DNA of 64,000 nt from Mycolicibacter algericus DSM 45454 (lineage in GTDB: Bacteria; Actinomycetota; Actinomycetes; Mycobacteriales; Mycobacteriaceae), in the NCBI RefSeq assembly GCF_002086455.1, contig NZ_MVHC01000006.1, positions 124,001 through 188,000 on the forward strand, in the 5' to 3' direction. How positions within the stretch are numbered: the stretch's first letter is position 1; each line of letters opens with the position of its first letter. The position numbers were made by a program, and so were the translations under genes. Shown one piece after another: positions 54,923-64,000 of this stretch. The notes under the pieces are model-generated. The model saw only the letters and a list, made by a program, of their open reading frames with translations, had not been told where the DNA came from and did not search any database.

Positions 54923-56284
54923 CTAGGGGGCCGGGGTGGCACTGATCACTGCCGCCACCGCGCGATCGGCCGCCGCGATGCAGGCCGGCACACCGATCCC
55001 GTCGAGGTAGTTGCCCGCGACCGCCACCGTCGGCGGCAGTCCGGCGCGCAGTTCGCCGACCAGGGCCGCGTGCCCGGGACGGTACTGCGGCATCGCCGCA
55101 GGCCAGCGCTGCACGCGGACCTCCACCGGGTCCACCATGACCCCGAACAGGGTCTCCAGATCCTGCACGGCCCACCCCACCAACTCAGCCTCGGAGGCAT
55201 GGGTGCGGGCGTCGCCGAACCGGCCGAACGACAGCCGCAGCAGTTCGACCTTGCCGCCATAGCCCCAGCTCCCCCACTTGCGTGAGGTCAGTGTGAGCGC
55301 CTTGGCGTGCAGCCGCTCCCCGGTCGCGACCAGCACTCCGGAGTTGTCCGGGAACGCCGCGCCGGCGGGCACCGCCAGCGCCACCACCACCGACGACGCG
55401 CTGACGATGCCGCTGGCCGCCGCCGCGGTGCGGGGCGCGAATCCGGTTGCCAGCCGGGCCAGCGTGTTGGCCGGCACGGCCATCACCACCCGGTCGGCAT
55501 GGTGGAAGCCGCCGGCGGCATCCCGCAACAGCCAGCCGTCGGCCACCGGGTCGATCTGCGTTACCGCCGCCTGCACCCAACGCAGCCCGCTGCGGCGCAC
55601 CAGCGCGTCGATCAGCACCTGATAGCCACCGGCGATGGCGCCGAACACCGGCGTGCCGGTAGCTCTCGGCAGCGCCCGTGCCACCGCCGCGGTGAGGCTG
55701 GGCGCGCCGGCGTCCAGCGCGGCGGCCAGACCGGGCACCGCCGAGCGCAGCCCGACCGTCGCCGCCGACCCGGCATACACCCCGCCGATCAGCGGATCTA
55801 CCGAGGCGGCCACCACCTGCTCGCCGAACCGGTCGCCGACCAGGGTCCCCAGTGCCGGGTCGCTGCCCGGCTCGAAGGTCAGCAGGCGGTTGGGTTCGCC
55901 GGCGATGCGGGCGATGGTCTCCTCGTCCACCAGACCGGCCATCGCCCCCGGCGACGACGGGATCCCGCTGAGCGTGCCCGGCGGCAGCGGATGCAGCCGC
56001 CGACGGTTGTACAGCAGCGGGCGGACCCCGGTGGTGGTGCGCTCCCGATCGGCCAGCCCCAGCTCGGACAGCAGGGCGGGCACCTCGGGGCGGCGAGCCA
56101 CGAACGCTTCGGCCCCCACGTCCACGCCGATACCGCCCAGGGTCTCGGTGCGCAGCACCCCGCCGAGCCGGTCGGCCGGGTCGAAGACGGTGATGGTCGG
56201 TGCGGCACCGAGTGTGGCGCGCAGCCGGTACGCGGCGGCCAGACCGGAAATCCCGCCTCCGACGACGCAGTACGTCGAGGTCAC
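54923..56284 (-). CDS. hemY: coproporphyrinogen III oxidase (HemY/CgoX type)
   Basis: 453 residues, FAD-dependent. The N-terminal dinucleotide-binding motif is [28 protein letters not shown] and the C-terminal [22 protein letters not shown] close the FAD site. It oxidises coproporphyrinogen III to coproporphyrin III in the Gram-positive haem route (formerly called protoporphyrinogen oxidase, Rv2677c hemG/hemY). Its ATG overlaps the hemE stop; hemQ follows 29 bp after its stop. Confidence 0.95.
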   Translation of the reverse strand: MTSTYCVVGGGISGLAAAYRLRATLGAAPTITVFDPADRLGGVLRTETLGGIGVDVGAEAFVARRPEVPALLSELGLADRERTTTGVRPLLYNRRRLHPLPPGTLSGIPSSPGAMAGLVDEETIARIAGEPNRLLTFEPGSDPALGTLVGDRFGEQVVAASVDPLIGGVYAGSAATVGLRSAVPGLAAALDAGAPSLTAAVARALPRATGTPVFGAIAGGYQVLIDALVRRSGLRWVQAAVTQIDPVADGWLLRDAAGGFHHADRVVMAVPANTLARLATGFAPRTAAAASGIVSASSVVVALAVPAGAAFPDNSGVLVATGERLHAKALTLTSRKWGSWGYGGKVELLRLSFGRFGDARTHASEAELVGWAVQDLETLFGVMVDPVEVRVQRWPAAMPQYRPGHAALVGELRAGLPPTVAVAGNYLDGIGVPACIAAADRAVAAVISATPAP

Positions 56285-57330
56285 AACGAGTGGACCAGCG
56301 CCACCAGGTCGGTGAGCACGCCGGGGTCAGATTCCGGCAGCACGCCGTGCCCGAGGTTGAACACATGCCCGGACGCGCCGGCGGCCACCGCGGCGCGACC
56401 GTCCGCGACGACGGCGCGGGCCGCCCGCTCCGCCACCGGCCAGCCCGCCAGCACCACCGCCGGGTCCAGATTGCCCTGCAGGGCGACGCCGGTACCGACC
56501 CGGGCGGCAGCATCCGTCAGCCGGGTCCGCCAGTCGACTCCGACCACGGTGGCACCGGCTTCGGCCATGGCGCCCAACAGCTCGGCGGTCTGCACCCCGA
56601 AGTGCGTCATCGGCACGCCGGCGTCGGCCAGCGCGGCGAACACCCGGGCGCTGTGCGGCAACACGTATTTGCGGTAGTCGGCCAGGCTCAACGTGCCCGC
56701 CCAGGAGTCGAACAGCTGGATGGCGTCCACACCGTGGTCGAGCTGCACCGTGAGGAACGCGATGGTCAGGTCGGTGAGCCTGGTCATCAGCTGATGCCAG
56801 GTGTCCGGTTCGGCCAGCATCATCGTCTTGGTCCGGGCGTGAGTCCGGCTGGGCCCGCCCTCGACCAGGTAGGACGCCAGCGTGAACGGCGCTCCGGCGA
56901 AACCGATCAATGGCACGTCGCCCAGCGCGTCCACCAGCAGCGACACCGCCTCGGCGACGGCCGTCACGCGCTGCGGTTCCAGCGGCCGCAGGGCAGCGAC
57001 ATCGGCCGCGCTGCGCAGCGGCTCGGCGATCACCGGCCCGACGTCGGGCACGATGTCCAGATCCACCCCGGCCCCGCGCAGCGGCACCACGATGTCGGAG
57101 AACAGGATCGCCGCGTCCACCCCGTGGCGGCGCACCGGCTGCAGCGTGATCTCGCAGACCAGTTCAGGGTCGAAGCAGGCTTCCAGCATGCGGTGCTGGG
57201 CGCGCAACACTCGGTATTCCGGCAGCGACCGGCCGGCCTGCCGCATGAACCAGACCGGCACCCGGGCGGGTTGCCGACCGGCAGCGGCGGCCAGGTAGGG
57301 CGAATCGGGCAGTTCTCGACGGGCACTCAT
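56281..57330 (-). CDS. hemE: uroporphyrinogen decarboxylase
   Basis: 349 residues. [17 protein letters not shown] (conserved N-terminal arginine loop), [18 protein letters not shown] (catalytic Asp), [17 protein letters not shown] and [13 protein letters not shown] identify HemE, which converts uroporphyrinogen III to coproporphyrinogen III. ATG 57330 ([15 protein letters not shown]) agrees with homologues; an ATG at 57348 is six codons earlier. First gene of hemE-hemY-hemQ. The 235-bp gap to the divergent DUF3000 gene holds no gene. Confidence 0.96.
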   Translation of the reverse strand: MSARRELPDSPYLAAAAGRQPARVPVWFMRQAGRSLPEYRVLRAQHRMLEACFDPELVCEITLQPVRRHGVDAAILFSDIVVPLRGAGVDLDIVPDVGPVIAEPLRSAADVAALRPLEPQRVTAVAEAVSLLVDALGDVPLIGFAGAPFTLASYLVEGGPSRTHARTKTMMLAEPDTWHQLMTRLTDLTIAFLTVQLDHGVDAIQLFDSWAGTLSLADYRKYVLPHSARVFAALADAGVPMTHFGVQTAELLGAMAEAGATVVGVDWRTRLTDAAARVGTGVALQGNLDPAVVLAGWPVAERAARAVVADGRAAVAAGASGHVFNLGHGVLPESDPGVLTDLVALVHSL

Positions 57331-57565
57331 CGGCCTCAATGCTGCCACGACCGGTTACGGCGCGGGAACGGCCCGTGATTCATGCGTTGCGGCGGTCCCG
57401 GCTTCCCCTCGCCGAACCGCCGGTGATTCGGCGCGCCTTTCTGCGCCGGCCCGCGTCGGGGGTTAGCGTGAGATTCGGCGACCCGCGTCGCGGCGGTGCG
57501 CAACAGCACCCGGGGGCCGGCCGCTGGCGGCGCGGGGCAGAGCGATCAGTTAAGGAGCGGCACCC

Positions 57566-58147
57566 GTGACATCAGCCGAGCCTGCCCCCTTCCGCGAAGC
57601 GGTGGCAACCATGCACGCCGCAACGGTCCGGTCCGAGATCGAGCTCGGCCCGATCCGGCCGCCCCAGCGGCTGGCGCCCTACAGCTATGCGTTGGGTGCC
57701 GAGGTCAAACATCCCGAAGCCGATTTCGTCCCGCAGGACTCCGACGGCGATGCGTTCGGCCGGCTGATCCTGCTCTACGACCCGGACGGCACCGACGCCT
57801 GGGACGGCACCATGCGCCTGGTGGCGTTCATCCAGGCTGATCTGGACCCGCAGGAGGCGATCGACCCGCTCCTGCCCGAAGTCGCCTGGAGTTGGCTGGT
57901 CGAAGCGCTGGGCTCCCGAACCGAACACATGACCGCGCTGGGCGGGACCGTCACCGCGACCACATCGGTGCGCTACGGCGACATCTCCGGCCCGCCCCGC
58001 GGACACCAGTTGGAGCTGCGAGCGTCCTGGACCGCCACCACTCCGGAGCTGGGCACGCATGTCCAGGCGTTCTGCGAGGTCCTCGAACACGCCGCAGGCC
58101 TGCCGCCGGTCGGGATCACCGACCTGAGCTCGCGAACCCGCGTCTGA
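57566..58147 (+). CDS. DUF3000 family protein
   Basis: 193 residues of the actinobacterial DUF3000 family: LGPIRPPQRLAPYSYALGAEV, GRLILLYDPDGTDAWDGTMRLVAFIQADLD and HVQAFCEVLEHAAGLPPVGI. GTG 57566 has AAGGAG upstream. It is the positional equivalent of Rv2680 and precedes the RNase D gene by one base. No function has been established. Confidence 0.88.
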   Translation: MTSAEPAPFREAVATMHAATVRSEIELGPIRPPQRLAPYSYALGAEVKHPEADFVPQDSDGDAFGRLILLYDPDGTDAWDGTMRLVAFIQADLDPQEAIDPLLPEVAWSWLVEALGSRTEHMTALGGTVTATTSVRYGDISGPPRGHQLELRASWTATTPELGTHVQAFCEVLEHAAGLPPVGITDLSSRTRV

Positions 58148-58148
58148 G

Positions 58149-59411
58149 ATGACCGGACAGACCACCGAACCGGCCACCGAAGAGCCCGAACCGACGCCGC
58201 TGCCGCATCCCGCCGACGGTGTACCGGAGGTGTCAGTCACCACCCGGCAGATCGGCGCCGCCGCCGAGAAGCTGGCCGGCGGCCACGGCCCGTTCGCGGT
58301 GGACGCCGAACGGGCGTCGGGCTTCCGCTACTCCAACCGCGCCTACCTGATCCAGATCCGGCGCGCCGGTGCCGGCACCGTGCTGATCGACCCGGTTGGG
58401 GCGGGCTCGGATCCGGCGGCCCTGCTGCGCCCGGTCGCCGAGGTGCTCGACGACGACGAGTGGATTCTGCACGCCGCCGACCAGGATCTGGCCTGCCTGG
58501 CCGAGGTCGGCATGTGGCCGAAGGCGCTCTATGACACCGAACTGGCCGGGCGGCTGGCCGGCTTCGACCGCGTCAACCTGGCGGCGATGGTGCAGCGGCT
58601 GTTGGGGCTGGGCCTGGCCAAGGGCCACGGCGCCGCCGACTGGTCGAAGCGTCCGCTGCCCGCCGAGTGGCTCAACTACGCGGCGCTGGACGTCGAGGTC
58701 CTCATCGAACTGCGCGAGGCCATCGCCGAGGTGCTGTCCGGCCAGGGTAAAAGTGATTGGGCGGCACAGGAATTCAATCATCTGCGGAGCACCGACTTCA
58801 TCACGTCGACGCGCCGGGACCGCTGGCGGCGCACCTCGGGTATCCACAAGGTGCGCGACCGGCGCGGGCTGGCCGCCGTTCGTGAACTGTGGACGGTGCG
58901 CGACCGGATCGCCGAGCGCCGCGATATCGCGCCCGGGCGCATCCTGCCCGACGCGGCGATCATCGCCGCAGCCGTCGCCGATCCCACCACCGTTGACGAG
59001 TTGCTCGCCCTGCCGGTATTCGGCGGACCCAAGCAGCGCCGCAGCGCGGCGACCTGGCTGGCCGCGCTGGCTGCCGCTCGCGACAACCCGGAACCGCCGG
59101 ACTCCGCCGAACCCCCGAGCGGCCCACCGCCGCCCTCGCGCTGGTCGCGGCGCAAACCCGAGGCGGCCGCGCGACTGGAAGCGGCCCGCGCCGCACTCGG
59201 ACAACTGTCCGAGCAGGTGAGCGTGCCGACCGAGAACCTGCTCTCCCCCGACCTGCTGCGCCGACTGTGCTGGGACTGGAGTGCGGCGACACCGGACCCC
59301 GCGGTCACGATCGAGGAGTTTCTCAACACCGGCGGCGCCCGGCCCTGGCAGCGGCAGTTGGCGGTGCCGCTGCTCGCCCAAGCCCTCGGCGCTACGGTCG
59401 CCGGCGGCTAG
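58149..59411 (+). CDS. ribonuclease D-type 3'-5' exonuclease with HRDC domain
   Basis: 420 residues. The DEDD exonuclease motifs are visible: FAVDAERASG (D-x-E), WILHAADQDLACLAE and WLNYAALDVEVLIEL (DEDDy tyrosine). An HRDC domain follows from about residue 225 (RGLAAVRELWTVRDRIAERRDIAPGRILPD). The family trims tRNA and other small RNA 3' ends. The start follows the DUF3000 stop directly (TGAGATG). Rv2681 equivalent. Confidence 0.93.
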   Translation: MTGQTTEPATEEPEPTPLPHPADGVPEVSVTTRQIGAAAEKLAGGHGPFAVDAERASGFRYSNRAYLIQIRRAGAGTVLIDPVGAGSDPAALLRPVAEVLDDDEWILHAADQDLACLAEVGMWPKALYDTELAGRLAGFDRVNLAAMVQRLLGLGLAKGHGAADWSKRPLPAEWLNYAALDVEVLIELREAIAEVLSGQGKSDWAAQEFNHLRSTDFITSTRRDRWRRTSGIHKVRDRRGLAAVRELWTVRDRIAERRDIAPGRILPDAAIIAAAVADPTTVDELLALPVFGGPKQRRSAATWLAALAAARDNPEPPDSAEPPSGPPPPSRWSRRKPEAAARLEAARAALGQLSEQVSVPTENLLSPDLLRRLCWDWSAATPDPAVTIEEFLNTGGARPWQRQLAVPLLAQALGATVAGG

Positions 59412-59570
59412 CGCAGCCGGCTTGCTGCGCCCGCCGGCACGGTCGACGGGTTGCTAGACTGCTGGATACGCCAGCCGTATTCGTTGATCGGCCAGCGCTT
59501 CTCACGCCACGACCACCATGGACGCGAACCGTCGAGGACTTCCCATGGTCGATTTTCCTTGGAGCACCTC

Positions 59571-60002
59571 GTGTCACCAGTTGTTCGCCGGGTCAGCTAC
59601 GTCATCAGCTACGAGATCGTGGCCATCGTGCTCACCGCCCTGGGTCTTGTCGTCCTGGGATTCGGCGGCGGCAGTTCCGGTGTCATGGCCGTGACGGCAT
59701 CGACCGTCGCGGTGCTGTGGAACTACATCTGGAACACCGTGTTCGAGGCCTGGGAGCGGCGGCAGCGCTCCCCGGCCCGCACGCTGCGGCGCCGGGTGGC
59801 GCACGCCATCGGTTTCGAAGGCGGACTGGTGGTGTTCTTGTTGCCGATAGTCGCCTGGATCTTGCACGTCTCGCTGCCGCGGGCGTTCGCTCTGGAGGCC
59901 GGCCTGCTGGTGTTCTTCCTGATCTACACGTTCGTGTTCACCTGGGTGTTCGACAAGGTGTGGCCGCCCATCGGGGCGCGCCCTAATCCAGCCGCTCGCT
60001 GA
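59571..60002 (+). CDS. PACE-type (BTP domain) multidrug efflux protein
   Basis: 143 residues with four helices in two repeated pairs: [23 protein letters not shown] / [21 protein letters not shown] and [22 protein letters not shown] / [21 protein letters not shown]. The conserved pattern of the proteobacterial antimicrobial compound efflux (PACE, bacterial transmembrane pair) family is present, including Glu in helix 1, WNY, Glu in helix 3 and the terminal VFDK. Members export chlorhexidine-like biocides or polyamines. GTG 59571 has GGAG upstream. Its 3' end overlaps dxs by 20 bp. Confidence 0.78.
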   Translation: MSPVVRRVSYVISYEIVAIVLTALGLVVLGFGGGSSGVMAVTASTVAVLWNYIWNTVFEAWERRQRSPARTLRRRVAHAIGFEGGLVVFLLPIVAWILHVSLPRAFALEAGLLVFFLIYTFVFTWVFDKVWPPIGARPNPAAR

Positions 60003-61896
60003 CCTCTTCGACGCAGTTGCTACTGCTCATCGCCGCCACCCAACCGGTGATCTGGCGGGCCACGTCCTGGGCGGTCAGGCCCACCTCGGCCAGCAGCTCA
60101 CCGCGGGAGGCGTGGTCGTAGAAGCGTTGCGGCAGGCCGACGTCGCGGCAGGGCACATCGATCTCGGCGTGCCGCAGCGCCGCCGACACCGCCGAGCCGA
60201 CACCGCCGGCGACGCCGTTGTCCTCGCAGGTGACCACCAGCTTGTGGGCGCCGGCCATCTCGATGACCACCGCGGGAACCGGCAGCACCCAGCGGGGATC
60301 GACCACCGTCACGCCGATGCCCTGGTTGTGCAGCCGGTCGGCCACCGCCAGCGCCATGGGCGCGAACGCGCCGACCGCGACTAGCAGCACGTCGGCGGGC
60401 AGCCCGTCGGCCGGCAGCGCCAGCAGATCCACCCCGGACCGTCGCTGGATCGCCGGGATATCTTCGCCCACATCCCCTTTCGGGAACCGAACCGCGCTGG
60501 GGCCGTCATGGATGTCCAGCGCCTCACCGAGTTCCTCGCGCAGCCGGACACCGTCGCGCGGTGCGGCCACCCGCATGCCCGGAACGATGCCCAAGATCGA
60601 CAGATCCCACATGCCGTTGTGGCTGGCGCCGTCGGGACCGGTGATCCCGGCTCGGTCGAGCACCACGGTAACCGGCAGCTTATGCAGCGCGACATCCATC
60701 ATCAACTGGTCGAAGGCGCGGTTGAGGAAGGTCGAATAGACCGCCACCACCGGGTGCAGGCCGCCCATCGCCAGCCCGGCCGCCGAGGTGAGCGCATGCT
60801 GTTCGGCGATCCCGACGTCGAACATGCGATCCGGGAACCGCTGGCCGAACGGGGTCAGCCCGGTGGGGCCGGGCATGGCGGCGGTGATCGCGACGACGTC
60901 GCGGCGCTTGGCACCGTACTCGATGAGCGCGTCGGAGAACACCGCCGTCCAGCCGCGGCCGGCAGTCTCGGTCGCAGACCCGGTCAGCGGGTCGATCACG
61001 CCGCAGGCATGCATCTGCTCGGCCTCGTCATCCTCGGCCGGCCGGTAGCCTTTGCCCTTGCGGGTCACCACGTGCACGATCACCGGCGCGCCGAAGCCCC
61101 GCGCGCGGCGCAGCGCGGACTCCACCGCGGCTTCGTCGTGCCCGTCGATCGGGCCCAGGTATTTCAGGCCCAGGTCGGTGAAGAGCGCCTGCGGGGCCAG
61201 CGCGTCCTTGAGGCCCGCCTTGAAGCTGTGGATCACCTGGTAGCCGATCTCGCCGACGACCGGCACCCCGCGCACCGCGGCGCGGCCGCGCTCGAGCAGC
61301 CGCTCGTAGGCGGGCTGCAGCCGCAACGCGGCCAAGTGGTCGGCGAAACCGCCGATGGTGGGCGCGTAGCTGCGGCCGTTGTCGTTGACCACGATCACCA
61401 CCGGCCGGTTACCGGCGGCGATGTTGTTCAACGCCTCCCAGCACATGCCGCCGGTCAGGGCGCCGTCGCCGACGACGGCCACCACGTGCCGGTTGCGGTG
61501 GCCGGTCAGCTCGAAGGCCTTGGCCAGTCCGTCGGCATAGGACAGCGCCGCGCTGGCGTGGCTGGACTCCACCCAGTCGTGCTCGCTCTCGGCGCGCGAC
61601 GGGTACCCCGACAGCCCGCCCTTGCGGCGCAGGCTGTGAAAGTCCGGGCTGCGGCCGGTGAGCATCTTGTGCACGTAGGCCTGGTGGCCGGTGTCGAAGA
61701 TGATCGGGTCGTGCGGGGAGTCGAAGACCCGGTGCAGCGCCAGCGTCAGCTCCACCACACCCAGATTGGGGCCCAGGTGTCCCCCGGTCGCAGCGACCTT
61801 ATGGATCAGGAACTCCCGGATCTCCGCCGCCAGAGCGGTCAACTGCGCCTGCGAGAGGTGCTGCAGATCGGCGGGGCCGCGGATCCCTTCAAGCAT
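59983..61896 (-). CDS. dxs: 1-deoxy-D-xylulose-5-phosphate synthase
   Basis: 637 residues, transketolase-like. The thiamine diphosphate motif is [34 protein letters not shown] and [16 protein letters not shown] are N-terminal landmarks, with [19 protein letters not shown] in the second domain. It makes DXP from pyruvate and glyceraldehyde 3-phosphate, the first step of the MEP isoprenoid pathway. Start at 61896 ([14 protein letters not shown]). Rv2682c equivalent. Convergent with the PACE gene. Confidence 0.97.
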   Translation of the reverse strand: MLEGIRGPADLQHLSQAQLTALAAEIREFLIHKVAATGGHLGPNLGVVELTLALHRVFDSPHDPIIFDTGHQAYVHKMLTGRSPDFHSLRRKGGLSGYPSRAESEHDWVESSHASAALSYADGLAKAFELTGHRNRHVVAVVGDGALTGGMCWEALNNIAAGNRPVVIVVNDNGRSYAPTIGGFADHLAALRLQPAYERLLERGRAAVRGVPVVGEIGYQVIHSFKAGLKDALAPQALFTDLGLKYLGPIDGHDEAAVESALRRARGFGAPVIVHVVTRKGKGYRPAEDDEAEQMHACGVIDPLTGSATETAGRGWTAVFSDALIEYGAKRRDVVAITAAMPGPTGLTPFGQRFPDRMFDVGIAEQHALTSAAGLAMGGLHPVVAVYSTFLNRAFDQLMMDVALHKLPVTVVLDRAGITGPDGASHNGMWDLSILGIVPGMRVAAPRDGVRLREELGEALDIHDGPSAVRFPKGDVGEDIPAIQRRSGVDLLALPADGLPADVLLVAVGAFAPMALAVADRLHNQGIGVTVVDPRWVLPVPAVVIEMAGAHKLVVTCEDNGVAGGVGSAVSAALRHAEIDVPCRDVGLPQRFYDHASRGELLAEVGLTAQDVARQITGWVAAMSSSNCVEEVSERLD

Positions 61897-61943
61897 CCGG
61901 CTAGTCTACGCATGGCGACGGGCACCCCCCGTATGGTCGTCCT

Positions 61944-62387
61944 ATGCGCGCCGAGGAGATCGCTGAGGAATTCCCGGTGGTGGCCATCGACTCCGACGCC
62001 GTCGACGCGGCCCGGTTACTGGCCGAGCACCGGCTGCCCGGCATCGTCGTCGTCGACGCGGCCGGCCAGCCGCACGCGGTGCTGCCGGCTTCCCAGGTGG
62101 TGCGTTTCATCGTGCCGGGCTACGTCCAGGACGACCCGTCGCTGGCCGGAGTGCTCAGCGAGAGCGCGGCCGATCGTGCCGCCGAGAAGCTGCGCGGCAA
62201 GGCGGTGCGCGACGTGCTGCCCGAGCACCTGCCCGAACTGCCGACCGCCGGCGCCACCCACACCCTTATCGAAGTCGCCTCCACCATGGCCCGGCTGCGC
62301 AGCCCGCTGATCGCCGTCGTCAAGGACGGTAAACTGCTCGGCGTGATCACCGCGTCGCGGTTGCTGGCCGCAGCCCTCAAAGTCTGA
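61944..62387 (+). CDS. CBS-domain protein
   Basis: 147 residues with two CBS motifs: [42 protein letters not shown] and [37 protein letters not shown] pairs bind adenine nucleotides and regulate partner proteins. It lies 4 bp before the transporter gene, suggesting that it gates or senses for it. Rv2683 equivalent. Confidence 0.88.
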   Translation: MRAEEIAEEFPVVAIDSDAVDAARLLAEHRLPGIVVVDAAGQPHAVLPASQVVRFIVPGYVQDDPSLAGVLSESAADRAAEKLRGKAVRDVLPEHLPELPTAGATHTLIEVASTMARLRSPLIAVVKDGKLLGVITASRLLAAALKV

Positions 62388-62391
62388 TCGG

Positions 62392-63681
62392 GTGACGTTT
62401 TTCGCGGTCGCGGTCTTCGTGATCGCCTATGGGTTCATCGCCGCCGACCGGGTCAACAAGACCCTGGTGGCGCTGACCGGGGCGGCCGCGGTGGTCATCC
62501 TGCCGGTCATCTCCTCCGATGACATCTTCTACTCCCGCAGAACCGGCATCGACTGGGACGTCATCTTCCTGTTGCTGGGCATGATGATCATCGTCAGCGT
62601 GCTGCGCCAGACCGGCGTCTTCGAGTACGTCGCGATCTGGTCGGCCAAGCGGGCCCAGGGTTCCCCGCTGCGCATCATGATCCTGCTGGTGTTGGTGACG
62701 GCCGTTGCATCAGCGCTGCTGGACAACGTCACCACGGTGTTGCTGATCGCACCGGTCACCCTGCTGGTATGCGACCGGCTGGAGATCAACGCGGCGCCGT
62801 TTCTGATGGCCGAGGTGTTCGCGTCGAATATCGGCGGCGCCGCCACCCTCGTCGGCGACCCTCCCAACATCATCATCGCCAGCCGCGCGGGGCTGTCGTT
62901 CAATGCCTTTCTCGCGCACATGGCGCCGATCGTCGCCATCGTCCTGGTCGCCTTCATCGCGCTGCTGCCGCGGCTGTTTCCGGGATCGTTCACTGTCGAC
63001 CCCGACCGAGTCGACGACATGATGGCGCTCGAGGAGCGCGAGGCGATCCAGGACCGCCGCCTGCTGATCAAGTGCGGCGTGGTCCTAGCCGGGGTGTTCG
63101 CCGGGTTCATCGGACACTCCGCGCTGAACCTGGAGCCTTCCGTGGTGGCGCTGCTCGGTGCCGGGGTGCTGATTGTGATCTCCAAGATGGAGCGCTCGGA
63201 CTACCTCTCCGGCGTCGAGTGGGAGACCCTGCTGTTCTTCGCCGGCCTGTTCGTGATGGTGGGAGCCCTGGTGGACACCGGGGCGATCGCCGCCCTGGCC
63301 AAGGGCGCCACCGAGCTCACCGGCGGCAACGCCTTGTTGACCACGATGGGAATCCTGGGGGTGTCCGCGCCGGTGTCCGGCATCATCGACAACATCCCCT
63401 ACGTGGCAACCATGACCCCGATCGTGGCCGAACTGAGCACCACGCTGCCCAACGACCTGCACCCGGATGCGCTGTGGTGGGCGCTGGCGCTCGGCGCCGA
63501 CTTCGGCGGGAACCTGACCGCGGTCGGAGCCAGCGCCAATGTGGTGATGCTCGGCATCGCCCGCCGCGCCGGAAACCCGATCACGTTCTGGGAGTTCACC
63601 CGCAAGGGCATCGTGGTCACCGCGGTCTCGGTGGCGCTTGCGGCGCCGTACCTGTGGTTGCGCTACTTCGTGTTCGGTTGA
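62392..63681 (+). CDS. ArsB/NhaD-type (SLC13/ion transporter superfamily) permease
   Basis: 429 residues with about eleven helices. [51 protein letters not shown] and [20 protein letters not shown] carry the paired DN and GDPPN motifs of the ArsB/NhaD group. The M. tuberculosis equivalent Rv2684 is annotated arsA, but arsenic transport is not demonstrated; Na+/H+ exchange or organic acid transport are alternatives. GTG 62392. Coupled with the CBS protein. Confidence 0.88.
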   Translation: MTFFAVAVFVIAYGFIAADRVNKTLVALTGAAAVVILPVISSDDIFYSRRTGIDWDVIFLLLGMMIIVSVLRQTGVFEYVAIWSAKRAQGSPLRIMILLVLVTAVASALLDNVTTVLLIAPVTLLVCDRLEINAAPFLMAEVFASNIGGAATLVGDPPNIIIASRAGLSFNAFLAHMAPIVAIVLVAFIALLPRLFPGSFTVDPDRVDDMMALEEREAIQDRRLLIKCGVVLAGVFAGFIGHSALNLEPSVVALLGAGVLIVISKMERSDYLSGVEWETLLFFAGLFVMVGALVDTGAIAALAKGATELTGGNALLTTMGILGVSAPVSGIIDNIPYVATMTPIVAELSTTLPNDLHPDALWWALALGADFGGNLTAVGASANVVMLGIARRAGNPITFWEFTRKGIVVTAVSVALAAPYLWLRYFVFG

Positions 63682-63690
63682 TTTTTTCGG

Positions 63691-63752
63691 CGCGAACAGA
63701 CGTGAAAGCCCCCAAAATGACCAGAATTTAGGGGTTTTCGCGTCTGCTCGCG
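63691..63752. terminator. palindromic intergenic element (second copy)
   Basis: CGCGAACAGACGTGAAAGCC plus CCCAAA at 63691-63716 pairs with the arm at 63727-63752, matching all but a few positions. The half-site (G)A(A/G)CAGACG(C/T)GAAA is shared with the element at 26588-26643. It sits between two convergent genes, consistent with a two-way terminator. Confidence 0.65.
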
Positions 63753-63761
63753 GGGAGCGGC

Positions 63762-64000
63762 TCAAGCTCGCGTCAGCAGCGCCACGCACTCCACATGGTG
63801 GGTGAGCGGGAACGCGTCGAACACCCGGATCTGCTCGACGGCGTACCCGTGATCGCGGTACAGCCCGATGTCGCGGGCGAACGCCGCGACCTCGCAACCG
63901 ATGTGCACCAGCCGCGGCACCTTCGCGGCCGCCAGCGCCTCGATCACCTCACGGCCGGCGCCGGCGCGCGGCGGGTCCAGCACCGCGACGTCGGCAGCCC
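63762..64000 (-). CDS. RNA (uracil-5-)-methyltransferase, TrmA/RumA family, C-terminal end
   Basis: The last 79 codons of a class I SAM methyltransferase; the 5' part lies beyond the window. VLDPPRAGAGREV holds the DPPR motif of the m5U methyltransferases and THHVECVALL the family's C-terminal THH-VE(C) motif. The nucleophile cysteine would be in GCEVAAFARDIG, close to the expected spacing. It probably methylates a uridine in rRNA or tRNA. By order it matches Rv2689c. Confidence 0.9.
   Translation of the reverse strand, partial: AADVAVLDPPRAGAGREVIEALAAAKVPRLVHIGCEVAAFARDIGLYRDHGYAVEQIRVFDAFPLTHHVECVALLTRA

Noticed and set aside
57331..57565. Possible small gene in the hemE-DUF3000 divergent gap
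   Set aside because: The short plus-strand frame from 57339 is Arg-rich, lacks a ribosome site, and covers the region where both promoters must lie.

Overview
The window is a high-GC actinobacterial chromosome segment from a member of the Mycobacteriaceae. Gene content and order follow the Mycobacterium tuberculosis Rv2580c-Rv2689c neighbourhood: hisS, an MBL hydrolase, ppiB, rel, apt, an SBP lipoprotein, secF, secD, yajC, gabT, ruvBAC, a YebC regulator, pdxT-tesB-pdxS, the PIM cluster (NUDIX gene, pimA, patA, pgsA, HIT gene, thrS), clpC2, an AFG1-type ATPase, ribD, a TAP-like lipoprotein, aftC, msrB, hemQ, hemY, hemE, a DUF3000 gene, an RNase D, dxs, a CBS gene, an ArsB/NhaD permease and a TrmA-type methyltransferase. 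No rRNA, CRISPR array or intact insertion sequence was seen.

Layout. 1-2.4 kb holds a divergent unit: an XRE-cupin regulator and a GGCT-like protein face a class II aldolase and a DapA-family aldolase, with three copies of a 9-bp operator-like word between them. 2.4-20.5 kb is core housekeeping: a MmpS-like secreted protein, hisS, peptidyl-prolyl isomerase, stringent response, Sec accessory proteins, Holliday junction processing and YebC. 20.6-22.6 kb is a decayed PGRS-linked GH5 glycosidase. 22.6-34.8 kb covers pyridoxal phosphate synthesis, a TetR/COQ4-like pair, an alcohol dehydrogenase and a tightly overlapping PIM/phospholipid operon.

34.9-44 kb is accessory. Two paralogous HTH regulators carry a Cys-cluster C-terminal domain. 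One faces a DoxX protein. The other lies in a five-gene unit with a 7Fe ferredoxin, a membrane protein, a cupin and a nitronate monooxygenase, divergent from a damaged DUF2249-cupin gene. An enoyl-CoA hydratase, an acyl-CoA synthetase, a DedA protein and an ABM-like protein follow. I regard the 35.4-40.1 kb stretch as the best candidate for a poorly described redox-responsive system.

44-48.6 kb carries small exported proteins, four tRNA genes (Val-CAC on the minus strand; Gly-GCC, Cys-GCA and Val-GAC on the plus strand), a low-coding stretch resembling an old integration scar, and a ClpC2-type protein with two tandem dyad operators. 48.6-64 kb returns to conserved core: riboflavin-like reductase, arabinan synthesis, Met-SO reduction, haem and isoprenoid synthesis, a PACE-type exporter and transporter genes.

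Many minus-strand neighbours overlap by four bases (ATGA or GTGA), indicating translationally coupled operons. Hairpins occupy several convergent gene junctions and probably act as bidirectional terminators. Three loci (20.6-22.6, 39.6-40.05, 53.8-54.1 kb) show stop codons, frameshifts or an internal deletion while surrounding genes are intact.
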